This document shows, piece after piece, positions 7,729 through 16,384 of a stretch of DNA of 64,000 bases. Location of the stretch: the NCBI GenBank assembly GCA_040223615.1, contig JAVKFY010000072.1:1-64000 (forward strand), written 5' to 3'. Numbering within the stretch: the stretch's first letter is position 1; the number at the start of each line of letters is the position of its first letter. Source of the DNA: JAVKFY01 sp040223615 (lineage in GTDB: Bacteria > Pseudomonadota > Alphaproteobacteria > GCA-2731375). The notes below the pieces were generated by a model. It was not told the origin of the DNA. It worked only from the letters and a program-made list of their open reading frames with translations, and made no database searches. Made by a program: the position numbers and the translations under genes.

Positions 7729-9393
7729 ATGAGCGACTACTACGATCTCGGCGCGTTCAACCGGAAAGTGACTACGGCGTCGGACGAGGCCCAGCTCTGG
7801 TTCGACCGTGGCCTGAACTGGCTCTACGGCTACAACCACGGCGAAGCGGCCTCGTGCTTCAACAAGGCGGCGAAGGCCGACCCGGACTGCGCGCTGGCCT
7901 ACTGGGGCGTCGCCTACGCGCTCGGCCCGAACTACAACATGCAGTGGCACCACTTCGACGAAGCCGGCAAGGCCAAGGCCACGGCCGGCGCGTACGAGAA
8001 TTCGCGCAAGGCGCTGGCGCTTGTCGACAAGGTGTCGCCGATGGAGCGCGCGCTGATCGAGGCGCTGCCGGCGCGCTATCCGCAGGCCGAGACCATCGAG
8101 GACCAGGCGCCGTGGAACGCCGACTTCGCCGTCGCCATGCGTCAGGCGTACCGGGCGCTGCCCGACGATCTGGAGGTCGCATCGATCTTCGCCGAGGCGC
8201 TGATGAACGTGACGCCGTGGCAGATGTGGGATCTGAAGTCGGGCGGTGTCGCCCAGGGCGCGCTGACGCTGGAGGCGCGCGAGGTGCTGGAGCGCGCCAT
8301 GCGCAACGATCCGGCGGCGATGGCGCATCCCGGCATCCTGCACCTCTACGTGCACCTGATGGAGATGTCGCCGTTCCCGGAACTGGCGCTGCAGGCCGGC
8401 GACGCGCTGCGCGAGGTGGTGCCCGACAGCGGCCACCTGATCCACATGCCGACGCACATCGACATCCTGTGCGGCCACTATCGCGACACCTTGCTTTACA
8501 ACCAGCGCGCCATCGTCGCCGACCGCAAGTTCCTGGAACGCGAAGGCGCGATGAACTTCTATTCCGCCTACCGCATCCACAACTATCACTTCGCGATCTA
8601 CGGCGCGATGTTCCTGGGCCAGTACGAGCCGGCGCTGGCCGCTGCGCAGGAGTTGATCGACACCACCCCGGAAGCCTTGCTGCGGCTGGAATCGCCGCCG
8701 ATGGCGGATTTCATCGAGAGCTACATCTCGATGAAGCAGCACGTCTACATCCGCTTCGGCAAGTGGCGCGAGATCATCGCGCAGGACCTGCCCGACGACC
8801 CCGTCGTCTACTGCAATACCGTCGCCTCGATCCACTACGCCAAGGGCGTGGCGCACGCGGCGCTGGGCGAGGTCGCGGAGGCGGAGCGCGAGCAGGCGTT
8901 GTTCCTGGCCGCGAAGGCGCGCGTGCCGGAGAGCCGCCTGCTGCACAACAACACCTGCGTCGACCTGCTGGAGATCGCTGCGGCGATGCTCGACGGCGAG
9001 ATCGAGTATCGCAAGGGCAACCACGACGAGGCCTTCGCGCACCTGCGCCGTTCGGTCGAGCTGGACGACGCGCTGCCCTATGACGAGCCGTGGGGCTGGA
9101 TCCAGCCGACCCGGCACGCGTTGGGCGCACTGCTGTTCGAGCAGGGCCGGGTCGATGAGGCTGAGGCGGTCTACCGCGAGGATCTGGGGCTCGGCGGGAC
9201 ATTGAGCCGCGCTACGATCCACCCCGACAATGTCTGGGCGCTGCGCGGTTTGCACGACTGCCTGGCGCGGAAGGGCGAGAGCGCGGAAGCGCGATTGATC
9301 AAGCAGCGCCTCGACCTGGCCGCCGCGCGCGCCGACGTGCCGGTCGCCGCGTCGTGCTTCTGCGCCCAGTCGGCGATGCAGGCGGCGGAGTAG
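7729..9393 (+). CDS. TPR-repeat protein (554 aa)
   Basis: 554 residues with tetratricopeptide-type helical pairs throughout: AQLWFDRGLNWLYGYNHGEA, AALAYWGVAYALGPN-like segments near the N-terminus, then FLGQYEPALAAAQELI, AHAALGEVAEAEREQALFLA, EYRKGNHDEAFAHLRRSVEL and LLFEQGRVDEAEAVYREDL. No signal peptide or membrane span is seen, so it should be cytoplasmic. Similar proteins are widespread in proteobacteria without assigned function. It ends 52 bases before the NeuB-like gene on the same strand and may be co-transcribed with it, which would place it in the nonulosonate pathway, but nothing in the sequence ties it to sugar chemistry. Two cysteines sit close together near the C-terminus (ASCFCAQ). 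Confidence 0.82.
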   Translation: MSDYYDLGAFNRKVTTASDEAQLWFDRGLNWLYGYNHGEAASCFNKAAKADPDCALAYWGVAYALGPNYNMQWHHFDEAGKAKATAGAYENSRKALALVDKVSPMERALIEALPARYPQAETIEDQAPWNADFAVAMRQAYRALPDDLEVASIFAEALMNVTPWQMWDLKSGGVAQGALTLEAREVLERAMRNDPAAMAHPGILHLYVHLMEMSPFPELALQAGDALREVVPDSGHLIHMPTHIDILCGHYRDTLLYNQRAIVADRKFLEREGAMNFYSAYRIHNYHFAIYGAMFLGQYEPALAAAQELIDTTPEALLRLESPPMADFIESYISMKQHVYIRFGKWREIIAQDLPDDPVVYCNTVASIHYAKGVAHAALGEVAEAEREQALFLAAKARVPESRLLHNNTCVDLLEIAAAMLDGEIEYRKGNHDEAFAHLRRSVELDDALPYDEPWGWIQPTRHALGALLFEQGRVDEAEAVYREDLGLGGTLSRATIHPDNVWALRGLHDCLARKGESAEARLIKQRLDLAAARADVPVAASCFCAQSAMQAAE

Positions 9394-9445
9394 CGCCCGC
9401 GTCGTCCGGCTTGCCGCCAGCCGGTCTCGGGGGTATCCATCGCCC

Positions 9446-10471
9446 ATGCACGAGTTCGCGGAAAGCTTCGAGATCGGCGGCCGGCGGGTAGGCGGTGGCG
9501 CGCCGACCCTGATCATCGCCGAGGCCGGGGTGGCGCATTTCGGCGACATGGACCTGGCGCGCCAGCTCGTCGACCTGGCCGCCGACGCCGGCGCCGACGT
9601 GTTCAAGACCCAAGTCTTCGACGTCGACCAGCTGATCGCGGCGGAGATGCCGGAATGGCGCGACCGGCTGCGCCCGCGCAACCTCACGCTGGACCAGTTC
9701 AAGGAGCTGAAGGCGCGCTGCGACGATCGCGGCCTGCTGTTCATGGCCACCTCGCACGACGCCTCGCGGGTTCCCTGGCTGGTCGAGCTCGACGTGCCGG
9801 CGATCAAGGTCGGTTCCGGCGAGCGCGGCAACCCGCGCTTCCTGACCCAGCTTGCCGAACTGGGCAAGCCGATGATCGTGTCGACCGGCATGTACGGCGA
9901 GGCCGACGTCGCCGAGGCGCTCGACGCCTGCGCCGCCGGCGGCTGCACCGAGGTCGCGCTGCTCCACTGCAACACCAGCTATCCGACGCCGCCGGAAGAC
10001 GCCAACCTGGCGGCGATGGACCGGCTCGGAGAGCTGTTCGCCGGCCCGGTCGGCTACTCCGACCATACCGTCGACCACCTCGCGATCCTGGCCGCCGTCG
10101 CGCGCGGCGCCGAGATTGTCGAGAAACACATTACCATCCTGTTCGACGTACCGAACGCGCAGGACTGGAAGGTTTCCGCCGGCCCCGACGACCTGCCGCG
10201 TCTGGTCGCCGACATCCGCCGCGTCGAGGCCATGCTCGGCAGCGGCGTGAAGCGGCCCACGCCCAGCGAGACCGACGGCCAGAAATGGGCCACCAAGTCG
10301 GTGGTGCCGGTGCGCGACCTGCCCGCCGGTCATGTGCTCCGCCCCGACGACCTGACCACCAAGCGGCCGGGCACCGGCGTGCCGGCGAACCAGTTCGACA
10401 TCACCGTCGGCCGCACGCTGGCCCGCGCGGTGCAGGCCGACACGGTGTTGCAGCCGGCCGACCTGGCGTGA
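9446..10471 (+). CDS. N-acetylneuraminate synthase family (NeuB/PseI/LegI-like) sugar synthase
   Basis: 341 residues, the normal NeuB length. The barrel starts with TLIIAEAGVAHFGDMDLARQL (the usual NeuB pattern is AE.G.NH.GD) and continues through DVFKTQ, VPAIKVGSGE, KPMIVSTGM, ALLHCNTSYPTP, VGYSDHT and EIVEKHIT, all expected positions for PEP and metal binding. The C-terminal ~60 residues (VPVRDLPAGHVLRPDDL) form an SAF/antifreeze-like domain. The enzyme condenses PEP with a six-carbon amino sugar to give a nine-carbon nonulosonic acid. Which one (sialic, legionaminic, pseudaminic or other) is not decidable. It begins an operon with a dehydrogenase (4-base gap) and a NeuA-like gene. Confidence 0.88.
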   Translation: MHEFAESFEIGGRRVGGGAPTLIIAEAGVAHFGDMDLARQLVDLAADAGADVFKTQVFDVDQLIAAEMPEWRDRLRPRNLTLDQFKELKARCDDRGLLFMATSHDASRVPWLVELDVPAIKVGSGERGNPRFLTQLAELGKPMIVSTGMYGEADVAEALDACAAGGCTEVALLHCNTSYPTPPEDANLAAMDRLGELFAGPVGYSDHTVDHLAILAAVARGAEIVEKHITILFDVPNAQDWKVSAGPDDLPRLVADIRRVEAMLGSGVKRPTPSETDGQKWATKSVVPVRDLPAGHVLRPDDLTTKRPGTGVPANQFDITVGRTLARAVQADTVLQPADLA

Positions 10472-10475
10472 GCCC

Positions 10476-11435
10476 GTGAAGCCGCGCCTGCTCTACTACA
10501 CGCTGCTCAGCTACCAGCGCGAGAATGTCGCGCTGATGAACGCGCACTTTGACGTCGTGGCGCGTGCCGACCCGCGCGATGATGATGACGAAACGCTTGC
10601 CAGCCTCGACGCCTGCTGCGCGCCGCTCGGCTTCCCGTTCGACGGGGCGAAGATGGACCGCTGCCCGAAGCTGCGCGCCATCGTCACCAATACCACCGGC
10701 GTGCCGCATATCGACATGGACGCGGCCGCCGCGCGCGGCATCGAGGTGTTCTCGCTGAAGGACGAGCAGGCCTTCCTCGACACCATCACGCCGACGGCGG
10801 AGCACGCCTGGGGCCTGCTGCTGGCGCTCAGCCGCAACCTGCCGTGGTCGTTCGACGCGGTGAAGGCCGGTTCGTGGAACCGCTTCGATTTCGGCGCGCC
10901 GGCGATGCTGTCGCGGATGAGCCTGGGCGTGATCGGCTACGGCCGGCTCGGCCGCAAGGTCGCGCGCTTCGGCCGGGCCTTCGGCATGCCGGTCAGCTTC
11001 CACGATCCGTTCAAGGACGCCGACGACGTTGCCACCAAGGTCGACAGCCTGGCGGACCTGGTCGCGGGCAACGACGTGATCTCGCTGCACGTCCCGGCGC
11101 TGCCCGAAACCGCCGGCCTGATCGACACCAACATCATCGCTGCTTTCAAGCGCGGCGCCTGGTTCATCAACACCGCCCGCGCCGAGCTGGTCGACGAGGC
11201 GGCGCTGCTCGACGCGCTGAAGGACGGTCGGTTGGCGGGCTACGCCGGCGACGTATTGGCCGGCGAGTTCGACCCCACCTTCGATGCAGGTGCGCACCCG
11301 CTGGTGCGCTATGCCCGCGAGCACCGCAACGTGCTGCTGACGCCGCACATCGGCGGCTCGACCCATGACGCCTGGCGCGAGACCCAGGGCCGCGTGCTGC
11401 AGATGGCCATCGACTATTTCGGCAGGCGCGCATGA
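10476..11435 (+). CDS. D-2-hydroxyacid dehydrogenase (phosphoglycerate dehydrogenase-like) inside the nonulosonate operon
   Basis: 319 residues from GTG 10476, four bases after the NeuB-like stop. It has the NAD-binding GVIGYGRLGRKVARFG, NTARAELVDE (catalytic Arg) and the TPHIGGST His of the D-isomer 2-hydroxyacid dehydrogenase family. Its 3' end overlaps the NeuA-like gene by four bases (ATGA), so all three are very likely translated together. The reaction is presumably NAD(H)-dependent oxidation or reduction at the C2 hydroxy/keto position of a carboxylic acid. In this setting the substrate may be a precursor or derivative of the nonulosonic acid. A dehydrogenase of this family is not part of the standard sialic, legionaminic or pseudaminic routes. 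Confidence 0.87.
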   Translation: MKPRLLYYTLLSYQRENVALMNAHFDVVARADPRDDDDETLASLDACCAPLGFPFDGAKMDRCPKLRAIVTNTTGVPHIDMDAAAARGIEVFSLKDEQAFLDTITPTAEHAWGLLLALSRNLPWSFDAVKAGSWNRFDFGAPAMLSRMSLGVIGYGRLGRKVARFGRAFGMPVSFHDPFKDADDVATKVDSLADLVAGNDVISLHVPALPETAGLIDTNIIAAFKRGAWFINTARAELVDEAALLDALKDGRLAGYAGDVLAGEFDPTFDAGAHPLVRYAREHRNVLLTPHIGGSTHDAWRETQGRVLQMAIDYFGRRA

Positions 11436-12136
11436 TGGAAACGGCCTGGGGCCTGTTGCCGGCGCGCGGCGGCTCGAAGTCGATCCCGCTGAAGAACCTG
11501 GTCCGCTTCGCCGGCCGGCCGCTGATCGACTACAACGTGCTCGCCGCCCGCGCCGCCGGCCTGGAGCGCATCGTCTGCAACACCGACTCGCCGGAGATCG
11601 CCGCGCGCTGCCGCGAACTCGGCGTCGAGGTCTACGTCCGCCCGGCCGAACTCGGCGGCGACGACACGCCGGTCCTGGCGGTGATCGAGGATTGGCTCGG
11701 CACGCTCGCGCCGCCGCCTGGCATCGTCTGCCTGTTGCAGCCGACGTCGCCCTTTCTCCTGCCCGAACATGTCACCGCGACCGTGCAGGCGCTGCGCGAC
11801 CATCCCGAGGCCGGTTCGGCGCAGACCGTGGTGCCGTGCCCGCACAATCACCACGCGGTGAACCAGCGCGTGGTCGACGATGGCGTGGTCGGGTTTCGCT
11901 TCCCGGAAGAGCGCGCCGCCGCCTACAACAAGCAGCGCAAGGCGGCGCACTGGCTGTTCGGCAATCTCGTTGCCTTTCGCCCGGCGGCGTTGCGTGAGCA
12001 GCGACAGGTCTTTGCCACGCCAAGCCGTGCCGTGCCGATCCCGTTCCACCACGGCTTCGACCTCGACGGCCCCGACGACCTCAAGCTTGGCGAGGCGCTG
12101 CTCTCAGCCGGACTGGTCGAGCTGCCGCACCTCTGA
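11432..12136 (+). CDS. Acylneuraminate cytidylyltransferase family (NeuA-like)
   Basis: 234 residues. The N-terminal LLPARGGSKSIPLKNL is the CMP-sialate/KDO synthetase nucleotide-binding motif (ARGGSKxxxxKN); CNTDSPEIA, LLQPTSPFL and DGPDDLKLGE occupy the other conserved blocks. The enzyme activates a nonulosonic acid with CTP to give the CMP-sugar donor. It overlaps the dehydrogenase stop by four bases and converges on the O-antigen ligase gene, overlapping its last 33 bases. KDO-specific KdsB is a less likely identity because the partner is a NeuB rather than a KdsA. Confidence 0.88.
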   Translation: MMETAWGLLPARGGSKSIPLKNLVRFAGRPLIDYNVLAARAAGLERIVCNTDSPEIAARCRELGVEVYVRPAELGGDDTPVLAVIEDWLGTLAPPPGIVCLLQPTSPFLLPEHVTATVQALRDHPEAGSAQTVVPCPHNHHAVNQRVVDDGVVGFRFPEERAAAYNKQRKAAHWLFGNLVAFRPAALREQRQVFATPSRAVPIPFHHGFDLDGPDDLKLGEALLSAGLVELPHL

Positions 12137-13294
12137 TCGCGCGACCGCGACGGTCAGCACTGCCGCGAAGCCGAGTGCGGCCAGCCACGCGGTCTGCCAC
12201 AGCCCGAAGCTCAGGTGGATGATGACCAGCGCGGCCGCGAACTGGCCCAGCGCCAGGGCCGGTGCGACGCGCCCCGGCAGCCGCCGGATCGACCAGGCCA
12301 GCGCCGCCAGCAGGGTCGTCCAGGCCAGCGCGCCGATGCCGCCGAGTTCGAGCCAGACCTGCAGGCTGCCATTGTGCGGATGCATGTTCATGCGGTCGCC
12401 GCCGTGCGGTAGCTTCTCGTCGCCACCGGGCACCAGCGGCGAGGCGTCGTGGCCCCAGCCGGTGAGCGGCCGGTCGGCGATCCGCCGCGACGCGAACTCC
12501 CAGATATAGAACCGGTGCAGCGCCGAGTAGTAGCGGTCCTCCAGTTGCGTCGCGTAGCGGTCCGGCGCCAGCCAGGCCGGCGCGGCGAGCGGCGCGCTCA
12601 GCACGCCGGCGACCACCAGCGCCGCCAGCGCCGCCGCCGCGCCACGCGGCCAGGCCAGCCCCGCGACCCCCGCCAGCAGCGCCACGCCGACGGCGAGCTG
12701 CGCGCTGCGTGACACGCCGGCCAGCACGGTCAGCAGCGCCGCCACCAGCAGTCCGGCCGCCAGAGTTCGGTTGCCGCGCCGGACCAGTATCCATGCCGCC
12801 GGCCACACCATCAGCAACACCACCACCAGGCGGCGGTTGGTCGTGGTCGGGTCGAACATCTTGTCTTGCAGGTCATAGACCCAGCGCAGCACCGCGTAGT
12901 CCGCCGCCAGCATCGCCAGCATCGTCAGCAGCGCCAGGACGAAGCCGGCGACCAGGGCGCGGCGCGCGGTCTCGTCGGCCGGCGCCAGCAGCAGCGGCGG
13001 CAGCGCCAGCGCCACGCCGGTGATGTTCACCCAGCTCGCCAGCGCGTCGGCGGGAGCAGGGGTCCAGGCGATGGTGATCAGTGCCCATATATCGATGACG
13101 AGGATAGCGAGGACGACCGGCAAAGCGGTCGACGGCGGCCACCCTCGGCCACGTTCAACAATCGACCGCCACCCGACGACCCAGCCCCACGCGCCCAGCA
13201 CGAAGATCAGCGGCGCCAGCCCCTTCGGCGCGATCACCCCGACGATCGGCGCCAGCAGCGCCGCCATCGGCAGCGGCCGGAGCCAGGTCGTCAT
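12104..13294 (-). CDS. O-antigen ligase / polymerase family membrane protein (WaaL/Wzy-like)
   Basis: 396 residues with about eleven membrane spans and one large extracytoplasmic loop (approx. residues 240-315) containing RFYIWEFASRRIADRPLTGWG and NMHPHNGSLQVWLELGG, the PF04932 pattern of O-antigen ligases and polymerases; the loop His and Arg are the expected catalytic-site residues. Acts in the inner membrane, moving undecaprenyl-linked glycan to lipid A core or polymerising repeat units. Start ATG 13294 overlaps the stop of the GT4 gene (ATGA); the frame is open further upstream but that part is antisense-like and Arg-rich. It is the last gene of a six-gene minus-strand operon and overlaps the NeuA-like gene tail to tail. 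Confidence 0.87.
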   Translation of the reverse strand: MTTWLRPLPMAALLAPIVGVIAPKGLAPLIFVLGAWGWVVGWRSIVERGRGWPPSTALPVVLAILVIDIWALITIAWTPAPADALASWVNITGVALALPPLLLAPADETARRALVAGFVLALLTMLAMLAADYAVLRWVYDLQDKMFDPTTTNRRLVVVLLMVWPAAWILVRRGNRTLAAGLLVAALLTVLAGVSRSAQLAVGVALLAGVAGLAWPRGAAAALAALVVAGVLSAPLAAPAWLAPDRYATQLEDRYYSALHRFYIWEFASRRIADRPLTGWGHDASPLVPGGDEKLPHGGDRMNMHPHNGSLQVWLELGGIGALAWTTLLAALAWSIRRLPGRVAPALALGQFAAALVIIHLSFGLWQTAWLAALGFAAVLTVAVARSEVRQLDQSG

Positions 13295-14424
13295 GGCGTC
13301 TGCACCCGCGCATAGGCCGCCAGCGTGTCGGCGACGAACCTCTCCTCGGAAAACTCGGTCTCGGCGCGCTCGCGGCCGCGCCGGCCCATCCGCTCGCGCA
13401 AGGCCGTGTCGGCGATCAGGCGGCGCAGTGCGTCGGCCGTCGCCGGCCCGTCGCGCACCGGCACCAGCAGGCCGTTGTCGCCGTCGCGCACGATCTCGCG
13501 GCAGCCGGGCACGTCGGCGGTAACGATCGGCAGCCCGCACGACGCCGCCTCGATCAGCCCGCGCGGCAGCCCCTCGCGATAGCTCGGCATGCAGATGATG
13601 TCGGCCTCGACCAGCACGTCGGGCATGTCGGAGCGAAAGCCCCACCATTCTGCCAATCCCTCGCGCACCCAGCCGTGGATGGTCGCTTCCGGCACGTCGG
13701 TCGGGTTCAGCGGATCGCGCCGCCCAACCAGGATGAACCGCGCCTCGCTGCCCTCGGCCTTCAGGATGCGTACCGCCTCGATGAACTCGTTGATGCCCTT
13801 GTCGCCGAGGATGCGGGCCGGGAACATCACCGTCACCGGGCGATCCGGACGCGGGCGCGGCTTGAACACCTCGATGTCGCAGCCGCAGCCCTTGATCATC
13901 GCCACGATCCGCTCGGCGACCAGGCCGCGCTCCACGAACATGCCGAGATCGTCGGGGTTCTGGAAGATCGCGACGGCGTTCTGGTGCGCCAGCGCGAACC
14001 GGTAGAGCCGCAGGATGAAGGCCCGGATGAGCCGCGCCTTCAGGTCTTCGCGGGTGAACAGATAGCCCAGGCCGGTCACCGCGTGCACCACCGCCGGCAC
14101 GCCCAGCAGCCGCGAGGCCAGGCCGCCGTACGTCACCGGCTTCATCGCCACGTGGTGCACCAGGTCCGGCCGCAGCCGCCGCATCAGCCCGAACAGGTGC
14201 CAGACCAGGCGCATTTCGCCGAGCGGGTTCAGGCCACCGCGTTCCAGCGGGATGTCGTGATAGATAAATCCCTGCGCCTTGATCTTGTCGACCGAGACGC
14301 GTTCGAAGGGGGCGGCGACGTGGACCTCGTAGCCGAGCTTGGCGGCGGCCATCGCCACCGGCATCCGGTGGGTGGTGAAGAACAGCGCCTCGTTCATGAG
14401 GTAGAGCAACCGCGGCTGGCTCAC
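13291..14424 (-). CDS. GT4-family glycosyltransferase
   Basis: 377 residues from GTG 14424. GT-B architecture: an N-terminal donor-independent half (LLYLMNEALFFTTHRMPVA) and a C-terminal half with MFPARILGDKGINEFIEA, FILVGRRD and the EGLPRGLIEAASCGLPIVT motif (the E-x7-E pattern of GT4). The N-terminal half resembles transferases that act early on undecaprenyl-linked amino sugars (a PglA/WbpH-like pattern). It transfers a sugar from a nucleotide donor on the cytoplasmic face. Lies 34 bases after asnB and overlaps the ligase by four bases. Confidence 0.88.
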   Translation of the reverse strand: MSQPRLLYLMNEALFFTTHRMPVAMAAAKLGYEVHVAAPFERVSVDKIKAQGFIYHDIPLERGGLNPLGEMRLVWHLFGLMRRLRPDLVHHVAMKPVTYGGLASRLLGVPAVVHAVTGLGYLFTREDLKARLIRAFILRLYRFALAHQNAVAIFQNPDDLGMFVERGLVAERIVAMIKGCGCDIEVFKPRPRPDRPVTVMFPARILGDKGINEFIEAVRILKAEGSEARFILVGRRDPLNPTDVPEATIHGWVREGLAEWWGFRSDMPDVLVEADIICMPSYREGLPRGLIEAASCGLPIVTADVPGCREIVRDGDNGLLVPVRDGPATADALRRLIADTALRERMGRRGRERAETEFSEERFVADTLAAYARVQTP

Positions 14425-14458
14425 CGCGGGCCGCCGATCCGATCGGGCGCGCGGATGT

Positions 14459-16381
14459 TCAACGCGCCGTCTCCAGCCACGACTGCAGCATCAGCACGTC
14501 CCACAGCGGGTACTGGTTGTTGCGCCGGCCGGAGAGGTGGTCGGCCCAGCGCGCCCGCACCGGCGCCGGGTCGAGGAATCCCTCGTGCTTCAGCCGGCTC
14601 TCGTCGAGCAACGCCTCGGCCCAGTCGCGCAGCGGGCCGCGTAACCAGCGGTCGATCGGCACCGAGAACCCGGTTTTCGGCCGTTCCACGAGCTCGGGCG
14701 GCACGTGCCGGTACAGCACCTGGCGCAGCAGCCGCTTGGTCACCGTGCCGGCGATCTTGAACGGCTGCGGCAGGGTCCAGGCGAAGGCGACCACGCGGTG
14801 ATCGAGCAGCGGCACCCGAGCCTCCAGGCTGACTGCCATGCTGGCCCGGTCGACCTTGGTCAGGATGTCGTCCGGCAGATATGTCATGGCGTCGAGATAC
14901 ATCATCTGCGCCGCCGGGTTGGACAGGTTCGGCCAACTGTCGCGCCGTCGCACCAGATTGTCGGGCTCGCTGCCGCCGGCGACCATGGCTTCCGCTTCCG
15001 GCCAGTGGCTGACCAGGCGCTGGTAGAGCGCGCCGGCGTCGTCCGAGTCCAGCACCCCGGCCAGCTTGTGCAGCTTGTCGCCTAGGTTGCGGTGAGGCAG
15101 CAGCCGGGCCATCGCGTCCCAGCGGTCCGGCGGCACGGCGGTGATCGCGCCGCCCAGCCCGCGCCTGACGCCACCCGGCAGCCAGCCAGTCGCACCCAGC
15201 ACCCGCCGGCTCCAGACGTAGCGGTTGTAGCCGCCGAAGACCTCGTCGCCGCCGTCGCCCGACAGCGCCACGGTCACGTCCTCGCGCGCCATCCGGCTGA
15301 CCAGGAAGGTCGGAATCTGCGAGGAATCGGAAAACGGCTCGTCGTACATCGCACCCAGCGTCGGCACGACCTCGCGTGCCGCGTCGTCGGAAACCATTAG
15401 CGTGCGGTGGTCGCTGCCGATATGGGCCGCGACCCTCGCCGCATCGCCGCTCTCGTCGTAGCGCGGGTCTTCCTGGCCGATCGAGAAGGTGCGCATCGGC
15501 GAGCCGTGGCGCGCCTGCGCCAGCGCGGTCACCAGGCTGGAATCGATACCGCCGGACAGGAACACGCCGAGCGGCACGTCGGCCACCAGCCGGTCGCCGA
15601 CCGCCTGGCTCAGCAGGTGTTCCAGATGCTCCGCCGCCTCCGCCTCGTCGCCGTCGAACGGCCGTTCGACACCGGCGCGCACCACCTCGGCCAGCGACCA
15701 CCACGGCCGCACCTCCGGCTCGTGTCCGGCCCGCAGGGTCGCGATACAGCCGGGCGGCAGCTTCTTGACCTCGGCATAGATTGAGTGCGGTGCCGGCACG
15801 CAGTTGCGCTTCAGGTAGAGCACCAGCGCGTCGCGGTCGATCGTGCCCTGGAAGCCGGGCCAGGCCCGCAGCGCGGTGAGCTCGGAGCCGAACAGCCAGG
15901 TGTCGCCCTGGCGGCCGTACAGCACCGGCTTGATCCCGAGCCGGTCGCGCACCAGGTGCACGCAGCGTTCGGCGCGGTCCCACAGCGCGAAGGCGAACAT
16001 GCCGACGAAGCGGCCGAGCGCGCCCTCAAGGCCCCATTCGACGATCGCGGCCAGCATCACCTCGGTGTCGGAGCGGCCCCGGAACCCGTGACCCTTGGCC
16101 CGCAGCTCGTCGCGCAGCGCCACGAAATTATACAGCTCGCCGTTATAGGCGATGACGTGGCGATCGTTGGCCGAGGTCATCGGCTGGTGTCCGGTCGGCG
16201 ACAGATCGATGATCGCGAGGCGCCTGTGCGACAGGGCGATGCCGGCCCCGGCGTCGACGAACAGACCGTCGGAATCCGGTCCGCGATGGCGGATCGCCGC
16301 GCCCATGGCGGTGGCGTCGGTGGTCAGCCGGTCGGCGCCGATGCCGCCTGCCGCGACCAGGATGCCGGCGAAGCCGCACAT
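14459..16381 (-). CDS. asnB: Asparagine synthase (glutamine-hydrolysing), AsnB type
   Basis: 640 residues. Met-Cys-Gly-Phe at the start provides Cys2, the glutaminase nucleophile after Met removal; RHRGPDSDG, SHRRLAIIDLSPTGHQPM and YNGELYNF complete the class II amidotransferase domain (1-~220). The synthase domain has the PP-loop VFLSGGIDSSLVTAL at about 265 and SGDGGDEVFGGYNRY further on. Family reaction: Asp + Gln + ATP to Asn, but homologues inside surface-polysaccharide loci often amidate carboxyl groups of sugars. It sits between the sulfotransferase (3-base gap) and a GT4 gene, so amidation of a uronic or nonulosonic acid is a reasonable alternative to plain asparagine synthesis. Confidence 0.9.
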   Translation of the reverse strand: MCGFAGILVAAGGIGADRLTTDATAMGAAIRHRGPDSDGLFVDAGAGIALSHRRLAIIDLSPTGHQPMTSANDRHVIAYNGELYNFVALRDELRAKGHGFRGRSDTEVMLAAIVEWGLEGALGRFVGMFAFALWDRAERCVHLVRDRLGIKPVLYGRQGDTWLFGSELTALRAWPGFQGTIDRDALVLYLKRNCVPAPHSIYAEVKKLPPGCIATLRAGHEPEVRPWWSLAEVVRAGVERPFDGDEAEAAEHLEHLLSQAVGDRLVADVPLGVFLSGGIDSSLVTALAQARHGSPMRTFSIGQEDPRYDESGDAARVAAHIGSDHRTLMVSDDAAREVVPTLGAMYDEPFSDSSQIPTFLVSRMAREDVTVALSGDGGDEVFGGYNRYVWSRRVLGATGWLPGGVRRGLGGAITAVPPDRWDAMARLLPHRNLGDKLHKLAGVLDSDDAGALYQRLVSHWPEAEAMVAGGSEPDNLVRRRDSWPNLSNPAAQMMYLDAMTYLPDDILTKVDRASMAVSLEARVPLLDHRVVAFAWTLPQPFKIAGTVTKRLLRQVLYRHVPPELVERPKTGFSVPIDRWLRGPLRDWAEALLDESRLKHEGFLDPAPVRARWADHLSGRRNNQYPLWDVLMLQSWLETAR

Positions 16382-16384
16382 CGC

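Noticed and set aside
9406..9424. Terminator between the TPR gene and neuB-like gene
   Set aside because: Only a six-base CCGGCT/AGCCGG stem without T-run; easily chance at this GC.
7669..9975. 768-codon minus-strand open frame across the TPR and NeuB-like genes
   Set aside because: No family motifs, Arg/His/Gln-rich; the + strand proteins are recognisable and well formed.
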